From APNM01 sp040361335 (GTDB lineage: Bacteria; Pseudomonadota; Gammaproteobacteria; Nevskiales; Salinisphaeraceae), in assembly GCF_040361335.1 (NCBI RefSeq), contig NZ_APNM01000007.1, positions 145,643 through 209,642 of the forward strand: 64,000 nucleotides of DNA. Direction: 5' to 3'. Below are positions 59,701-64,000 of this stretch, one piece after another. A program made the position numbers and the translations under genes. Numbering within the stretch: the stretch's first letter is position 1; each line of letters opens with the position of its first letter. The notes beneath the pieces were generated by a model. It was given only the letters and a program-made list of their open reading frames with translations, was not told the DNA's origin and did not search any database.

Positions 59701-62700
59701 CCCGACGGCGCCTCGGTCACCCGCGAGACCGCCTACGAATACGACGCCGTCACCGGGCTGCTGACCGCCGAGATCGTCGAGCCCAACGACCCGGACCTGA
59801 CCCGGCGCACCGATTACAGCTACGACCCCTTCGGCAACCAGACCGAGGAAGCCGTCAGCGGGGCTGACATCGCCACCCGCACAACCACCACCACCTGGGG
59901 CAGCCGCGGGCAATTCAAGACCACCATCACCAATGCCCTCGGCCACACCGAGACCCACACCTATAGCGACAAGCACGGCGGCCGCACCAGCCTGACCGGC
60001 CCCAACGGTCAGACCACCACCTGGAGCTACGACGCCTTCGGGCGCGAGACCCAGCAAACCACCCCGGACGGCGTCACCGTCGCCACCAGCTACGAAGACT
60101 GCGGCAGCGGCTGTCCGGCCGCCGACGGAGTCTTTCTCATCCGTACCACCGGCTCCGACGGCTCGGAAAGCGTGGAGATCTTTGATCGCCTCGAACGCAA
60201 GGTCCTGGAAGCCAAGCGCGGCTACGACGGCAACTGGATCGACGTCGCCTACCAATATGACCAGCGTGACCGGGTGATCGCCGAAACCGCGCCGCACTAC
60301 CGCGGCCACACACGCTACTGGACCAACTATGAGTACGATGCCCACGACCGCATCGTGCTGACGGAGTCGCCCGTCAACGACGGCGGCGGCAGCGGCGTCA
60401 TTTCGACCACGGTGGATTACGACGGCCTGATCACCCGCCAGACCGACCCCAACGGCAAGGTCAGCGAGAAGCACGAAAACGCCGCCGGGCGGATCGTGCA
60501 AGTCGTGGACGCCGCCGACAACACCACCGCCTACGAATACGACCCCTACGGCAACAAGACCCGGGTCACCGATGCCGCCGGCAACGTCACCACGCTGACC
60601 TACGACACCCTGGGCCGCAAGATCGCCATGGACGACCCCGACATGGGGCAATGGAGCTACGACTACGACGTTCTCGGCAATCTCGTCTCCCAGACCGACG
60701 CCAAGAACCAGACGGTGACCTTCAGCTACGACAAGCTGGGTCGTAAGACCCAGCGCACCGAGCCCGAGGGCGTGACCACCTGGAGCTACGACAGCGACTG
60801 GATCGGCAAGCTCGACCAGGCGACCGGGCCCGGCAACTACCAGCGCGACCACCTCTACGACACCCTGGGCCGGCCCACCGACACCACCACCGTCATCGAC
60901 GGTCACAGCTACACCGTCTCGCGGACCTACGACAGCGAAAGCCGGCTCGCGACCCTGACCTATCCCAGCGGCTTCGCCATCCGCCACCACTACACTGCCA
61001 GCGGCTACCTCGACGAAATCGTCGACGACGACACCGACCAGGCCTACTGGCAGCTCGACCACCGCGACGCCTTCGGCAACATCGAGCAGGAAACCCTGGG
61101 CAACGGCCACAGCACCGCGCGCAACTACGACAACGCCCGGGGTTACGTCGACGCCATCATGACCGGCGACGTCATGGGCACCGAAGTCCAGTCCCTGACC
61201 TACGCCTGGGACAAGGTCGGCAACCTCGCCGAGCGCGTCGACCAGAACCAGGGCGGGCTCACCGAGGCCTTCGCCTACGACGACCTCTACCGGCTGACCG
61301 GCGCCACGCTCAACGGCAACACCAACCTGAACGTGAGCTACGACGCCATCGGCAACATCACCAGCAAATCCAGTGTCGGCAGCTACACCTATGGCCAGAA
61401 CAACGCCGGGCCGCACGCAGTCACCCAAGTCACCGGCAATCGCGGCGCCACCTACAGCTACGACGCCAACGGCAACATGACCCAGGGCAACAGCCGCAGC
61501 CTGACCTGGACCTCCTTCAACAAGCCGGCCACCATCACCAAGGGACAGGCCTACTCCGAATTCCACTACGGCCCCGATCGGTCACGTTACCTGCACATCC
61601 GGGACCGGGAAGAAGACGGCCAGCTCGAGACCACCACCATCCACTACGTGGGCGGCCTCTACGAGCGCCACCAGCAAGGCACCGGCTTCACGGACAAGCA
61701 CTACATCCGGGTGGACGGCCAAGCCGTGGCCACCAAGGTCTATCGCAGCAACGCCACCAACGACACCCACTACCTGCACCGGGACCACCTGGGCTCGATC
61801 GTGGCCATGACCAACGACGCCGGCAACGTCGTCGAGCGCTACGCCTATGACGCCTTCGGCAAGCGCCGGGGCTTGGCCTGGGACCCGGACAGCAGCGACA
61901 GCCTACTATTCGCCACGATCCAGATCACCGACCGGGGCTTCACCGACCACGAGCACCTGGACCACGTGGGCCTGATTCACATGAACGGGCGGGTCTATGA
62001 TCCGATTCTGGGGCGCTTCACGTCCGCGGACCCTGTGATCCAGTTTCCGAAGAGCACGCAGGGCTTCAACCGGTATACCTACGTCAACAATAACCCCCTC
62101 TCTTATACCGACCCCTCGGGATTGTTCCTGGACGATCTGTTCGACGACCTGATGGATATCGTCGAGGCCGCGCTCAACATCCAGCTCTACATCTACAAGG
62201 CGCAGATCGAGAACCCGCGGCAGTCGGCCGCCATCGGGGTGATGCTGCTGCCGGGCGGTCAGGGATTCGCCGGCTTCATGATGGCCATGGGGCAGGGTTT
62301 CGCGGCCGGGATGATAGCGAGTGGCGGAAACTTGAAGGCGGGCTTAATCGGGGGATTGACCGCTGGAGCATTTCAGCAGGTCGGCCAAGGGTTTCTTGGC
62401 AAGGGGCTGTTGTCAGGCCTGGAAGGGACCGGCTTCGTTGGCAAGGTCGTCACGCACGGTATTGTTGGCGGAGTGTCGAGCGAGCTTCGGGGCGGAAGAT
62501 TCAAGGACGGTTTTCTGAGTGCTGGGGTTGCCAAGGGGGCGACCGTGGGACTGGACTCGGTGGGTTACTTCGACAAAGTTGGTTTGGCGGGCGGCGGAGT
62601 CACGGTGGCCGTTGTAGGCGGTACGGCGGCTGAGCTAGGTGGCGGCAAATTCGCCAATGGCGCAATAACATCGGCATTCGGATTTGCTTTCAACCAATGC

Positions 62701-63180
62701 AGGAGTAGCGGTTGCGGTGATTTCTTCGGAGTGAATGCGCGTGATGTGCAGGGGCTTGCGCAGCAACAGCAAAGTGAAGCCCGTATTAGACAAGCCGAAC
62801 GGGAGATAAATGAGCTTTTGGTCTCTTATGAGGGGAGGCAGACTGTGATGCATAGTGGTGCAGCGGTACTAGGCACAGGCAGTCTGCTGACCTTGCCCGA
62901 ACCGCCCATTTCAATCACGCTCGGTGCGGGTGCGTCGACTCTTTCTCTTGCAGCCTTAGTTGATGCAAGCATTGCGGGGAAGGCCGCTGTTTCTGATTTC
63001 GTCATATTTGGTCTAAGCGCCCCTCTTCCAAGCACGCGGATTGTCTCGCCGGCTGCTCGCAATACCATGAGAGCTATCCAAACGTCGGTTGGTGTCGGTG
63101 CCTCCGCACAAAACGCGAGACAAAGTGGACAGCGCTTGTTAAGGAAGCCGGCTACTGAGTCATGCCCTCCGAGCTGCTGA
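56752..63180 (+). CDS. SpvB/FG-GAP/RHS-repeat polymorphic-toxin-like protein
   Basis: 2142 residues. Signal peptide to about residue 26 (VFVALFVGVSLAISL, cut near PARA). Residues 30-330 are an SpvB-type N-terminal domain (FDVSPGGAATYSIPISVPPG, QGGNGLLGVGWRLSGLSS). About 340-720 hold seven FG-GAP/VCBS-like calcium motifs (DINGDGRSD, DLNGDGLPD, DVNGDGLAD and others). About 770-850 resemble the TcB middle region (LGRGMLGFRVF). About 925-1740 are RHS/YD repeats (YDPFGNQTEE, YDALGR-like). The core boundary is GRVYDPILGRFTSADP to YTDPSGL, near 1750-1790. Residues 1790-2020 form a Gly-rich pre-toxin region (AAELGGGKFANGAITSAFGF) and the last 120 or so are a unique tip with no nuclease motif. The mosaic base composition is discussed in the findings. 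No PAAR or T6SS gene is present. Confidence 0.9.
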   Translation: MVRRSVFVALFVGVSLAISLHDPARAAAGAMAGQFDVSPGGAATYSIPISVPPGTAGIEPKLQLAYSSQGGNGLLGVGWRLSGLSSITRCPATIAQDGFPDAADFDDNDRLCLDGSRLVAVSGNYGQQGTEYRTEIESFVKVRQNGGDLNSGNVWFEVWTKSGLVKEYGNGNNAAFEVPGQSYTLLWSINRVGDTAGNYFEVSYTQDSNSNEYYVDRIDYTGNDQAGQMPYNSVRFEYESRPDVGSRYMVGGSDEVRGELRLKGVKTYVQSTLVRAYSLSYSISPTSGRSLLTAVEECAYTNSNPDCLPATEFSWTEKELGYTEYSELAPPSDAHQCSIIADINGDGRSDIAQACVNNHRTYLNKINEDGSQEWEVSAAHKLPEHIRSAVPTLLDINGDGLSDFINPPLSDGGQVVVYLNTGNGWKKDDSYILPHEYSEGLILREGLQDLNGDGLPDLIYVPIGGDPETYLNSGSSCTSNSCKWQRAPAYDMPYEGASLYGLSRLNDITGDGLPDYIVSIYDYRSASEGAFSVESEIYVNTGSGWELSPEYALPTAKQMYDTLYGIGLADVSQFHDVNGDGLADLVCMTNIPDSIMSSIYNHGLPEPCGPATSTFTPTYSVAPGLTSIRATYLNTGDGFTSTPAYNIPVPYDSFQDLNADGKPELVRSGKQLDSPGGDPIIESYINKKDQCSTETCQWQLDPDYEFPFNLHSIDAGGGSGQFDHDGETDFVQWGEETTNIILVSNGIAEYKQQPDLIKNITPGDTPAAIDIQYTSLLDSRHYETGSSGYPEPSTAGGYHVVAKTARNDGSGEVSNVHYKYKDLRVNRLGRGMLGFRVFVAENLNTGIKEITEFSQDFPYTGMVTHKVTESTDSLGNTTTLTETQNTLATKTLGSGDSERYFPYVATNDEHFYDLTNNSTPLTTTRTETTYDDYGNATQVVQRRFQGATPGVDTHTTTTTNQYTNTPSQWLLGRLTHSNVTKMNPDGASVTRETAYEYDAVTGLLTAEIVEPNDPDLTRRTDYSYDPFGNQTEEAVSGADIATRTTTTTWGSRGQFKTTITNALGHTETHTYSDKHGGRTSLTGPNGQTTTWSYDAFGRETQQTTPDGVTVATSYEDCGSGCPAADGVFLIRTTGSDGSESVEIFDRLERKVLEAKRGYDGNWIDVAYQYDQRDRVIAETAPHYRGHTRYWTNYEYDAHDRIVLTESPVNDGGGSGVISTTVDYDGLITRQTDPNGKVSEKHENAAGRIVQVVDAADNTTAYEYDPYGNKTRVTDAAGNVTTLTYDTLGRKIAMDDPDMGQWSYDYDVLGNLVSQTDAKNQTVTFSYDKLGRKTQRTEPEGVTTWSYDSDWIGKLDQATGPGNYQRDHLYDTLGRPTDTTTVIDGHSYTVSRTYDSESRLATLTYPSGFAIRHHYTASGYLDEIVDDDTDQAYWQLDHRDAFGNIEQETLGNGHSTARNYDNARGYVDAIMTGDVMGTEVQSLTYAWDKVGNLAERVDQNQGGLTEAFAYDDLYRLTGATLNGNTNLNVSYDAIGNITSKSSVGSYTYGQNNAGPHAVTQVTGNRGATYSYDANGNMTQGNSRSLTWTSFNKPATITKGQAYSEFHYGPDRSRYLHIRDREEDGQLETTTIHYVGGLYERHQQGTGFTDKHYIRVDGQAVATKVYRSNATNDTHYLHRDHLGSIVAMTNDAGNVVERYAYDAFGKRRGLAWDPDSSDSLLFATIQITDRGFTDHEHLDHVGLIHMNGRVYDPILGRFTSADPVIQFPKSTQGFNRYTYVNNNPLSYTDPSGLFLDDLFDDLMDIVEAALNIQLYIYKAQIENPRQSAAIGVMLLPGGQGFAGFMMAMGQGFAAGMIASGGNLKAGLIGGLTAGAFQQVGQGFLGKGLLSGLEGTGFVGKVVTHGIVGGVSSELRGGRFKDGFLSAGVAKGATVGLDSVGYFDKVGLAGGGVTVAVVGGTAAELGGGKFANGAITSAFGFAFNQCRSSGCGDFFGVNARDVQGLAQQQQSEARIRQAEREINELLVSYEGRQTVMHSGAAVLGTGSLLTLPEPPISITLGAGASTLSLAALVDASIAGKAAVSDFVIFGLSAPLPSTRIVSPAARNTMRAIQTSVGVGASAQNARQSGQRLLRKPATESCPPSC
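62125..63180 (+). other. Variable C-terminal region of the RHS protein: pre-toxin and candidate toxin tip
   Basis: Sub-region of the RHS gene after the YTDPSG boundary, about 350 residues. First comes a Gly/Ala-rich segment with repeated G-x-x-x-G helices (QGFAGFMMAMGQGFAAGMIA, GLIGGLTAGAFQQVGQG, then two VxxGxxxELxGG units), typical of membrane-translocating pre-toxin parts. After FNQCRSSGCGDFFG the last 120 residues include a Gln/Arg-rich helix (QQQQSEARIRQAEREINELL) and hydrophobic stretches (GAAVLGTGSLLTL, ITLGAGASTLSLAALVDA). From about 62700 the codon use becomes visibly AT-richer. No HNH, deaminase or ADP-ribosyltransferase motif was seen. Confidence 0.6.
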
Positions 63181-63197
63181 TCAAGCATTCATAATGT

Positions 63198-63665
63198 ATG
63201 GAATTTGAACGCGACAGTTTGGGTCAGATTATTGTCGTTATTCTGGGGATCTTAATTTATAGTGTCTTTACGCTGCGGGATTTGCCCCGAGAGATTTCCT
63301 CAAAGGACATAGCTAACGCAACCATAAGGAATTATTACTGGCCTTTGGGTGCTGCTGGTTGCATGTTACTGTTTACTGGATTTGAGTGGTTATCGGCAAT
63401 GCTAATTGCCATCGGCCTTAGTGGGCTTGGGTTATTAACTTCTTACAGAAGCGGTTTTTTTGATTGGGTGCCTTATTTTCCGTTCTTTTCTAGGATGGCG
63501 GTATATGCGTTCTTGGCTTACCCAGTACTTGGAGTTGCCGGCTACTATGCCTTTTCTCCTTGGACGTATGATGATATATGGTGGCCATTCATGTTCTTCT
63601 TCAGCTATCTTTTTGTTTCTATAATTTCATTTATAGATATTTCTAGAAAATTTCCTTGGAAATAA
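63198..63665 (+). CDS. Multi-pass membrane protein, candidate immunity protein for the RHS tip
   Basis: 155 residues, starting 18 bases after the RHS stop on the same strand. Four to five hydrophobic segments: IIVVILGILIYSVFTL (10-27), WPLGAAGCMLLFTGF with SAMLIAIGLSGLGLL (48-80), MAVYAFLAYPVLGVAGYYAF (about 97-117), and WWPFMFFFSYLFVSIISFI (about 127-147). The C-terminus is basic (SRKFPWK). No family is recognised. Base composition is far more AT-rich than the genome core, as is usual for exchanged toxin/immunity cassettes. Position, size and composition support an immunity role; a membrane location would fit a membrane-active toxin. This is inference only. Confidence 0.7.
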   Translation: MEFERDSLGQIIVVILGILIYSVFTLRDLPREISSKDIANATIRNYYWPLGAAGCMLLFTGFEWLSAMLIAIGLSGLGLLTSYRSGFFDWVPYFPFFSRMAVYAFLAYPVLGVAGYYAFSPWTYDDIWWPFMFFFSYLFVSIISFIDISRKFPWK

Positions 63666-63906
63666 TGAGATTATTGTGCTGCATATTTGAGTGTAGAATA
63701 TTAATTTCGCCACCTTTTCAAGAAAGCTTCCTTGATTTTGTCGCCCTGCAGGAGTGGATTTTCGGTTGATATCCTGCTGTGAGAGTTTCGAGTTTCCCCG
63801 ACACACGGGGCCTCCAATGACTTCAATTATGTCGCCTTTCTAGAGGTAAGCTCACCGTGTCACGGACAGGTCGTGATGCCTGCAATTTTATGCTCCCGGT
63901 TCTGAT

Positions 63907-64000
63907 CTAGGCACCGAAAATCCGCTGCACGCTGAGCACGCCCTCGATGAGGGCGTCGTCGTTGTAGGCGGCGAAGGAGGCGCGGGCGGTGCCGGCGACG
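63907..64000 (-). CDS. sufS: Cysteine desulfurase (SufS type), C-terminal end only
   Basis: The minus strand reads an uninterrupted frame from the window edge to a TAG at 63907-63909. The last residues are VAGTARASFAAYN, then DDALIEGVLSVQRIFGA. The RASFAxYN segment followed by a helix ending in a short hydrophobic tail is the characteristic end of SufS/CsdA group II desulfurases (E. coli SufS has RASLAMYN). These PLP enzymes release sulfur from cysteine for Fe-S cluster assembly. Only about 30 residues are visible, so the assignment is by motif. The 241 bases between this stop and the candidate immunity gene hold nothing else that could be supported. Confidence 0.65.
   Translation of the reverse strand, partial: VAGTARASFAAYNDDALIEGVLSVQRIFGA

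Noticed and set aside
59233..61566. 777-residue minus-strand frame opposite the RHS repeats
   Set aside because: Val/Gly/Ala-rich shadow produced by the periodic codons of the YD repeats; no start context or domain.
63666..63906. tRNA or small RNA gene in the gap before sufS
   Set aside because: No cloverleaf, T-loop GGTTCGAATCC-like text or paired ends could be found; a few short complementary stretches only.

Overview
The window reads as a stretch of chromosome from a high-GC gammaproteobacterium. The left two thirds keep the conserved order dapD-dapC-glnD-map / rpsB-tsf-pyrH-frr-uppS-cdsA-rseP-bamA-skp-lpxD-fabZ-lpxA-lpxB-rnhB-dnaE-accA-tilS-pyrG-kdsA-eno-ftsB-truD-smr-surE-pcm-yqaA-nlpD, as in Chromatiales-like and related gammaproteobacteria. 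The genus cannot be fixed from this sequence alone.

Layout. 0-5.6 kb, minus strand: lysine/diaminopimelate synthesis (dapD, cut by the window edge, and dapC), nitrogen signalling (glnD) and methionine aminopeptidase (map). 5.9-31.5 kb, plus strand: a long run of translation, UMP kinase, undecaprenyl-PP, phospholipid, outer-membrane assembly, lipid A, replication, fatty-acid, CTP, KDO, glycolysis and division genes. 31.8-35.5 kb: a DUF1302/DUF1329 envelope pair lying between truD and the smr/surE block. 35.6-39.2 kb: smr, surE, pcm, yqaA, nlpD. 39.3-45.0 kb: alaC, hom, thrC, recJ. 45.1-63.7 kb, accessory: an unrecognised protein with a papain-like Q/C/H/N constellation, a convergent ATP-grasp protein, a medium-chain oxidoreductase, an Ada-AraC-AlkA fusion with ogt, an OmpA-like porin, a ten-repeat thrombospondin-type-3 lipoprotein, a small secreted protein, a cupin, and a 2142-residue SpvB/FG-GAP/RHS polymorphic-toxin-like protein followed by a small membrane protein that may be its immunity protein. 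At the right edge is the C-terminus of a SufS-type cysteine desulfurase on the minus strand.

Three things stand out. First, the conserved order is intact except that the MEP isoprenoid genes normally embedded in it are missing: no dxr between cdsA and rseP, and no ispD-ispF between ftsB and truD, although uppS still needs isopentenyl diphosphate. rpoS is also missing after nlpD, and prfB-lysS after recJ. Second, eight intergenic gaps carry a hairpin repeat with arms built from short-period AACCACAGAGGC-type units. A second hairpin family occurs as three tandem units of about 180 bp before the alkylation-repair genes, and further short-period repeats occur at the 3' end of rnhB, before pyrG and before hom. 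Several of these produce false start extensions or spurious ORFs. Third, the accessory region holds two candidate undescribed systems: the papain-like/ATP-grasp pair, and the RHS C-terminal tip with its multi-pass membrane partner. No tRNA, rRNA, CRISPR array, insertion sequence or integrase was seen.
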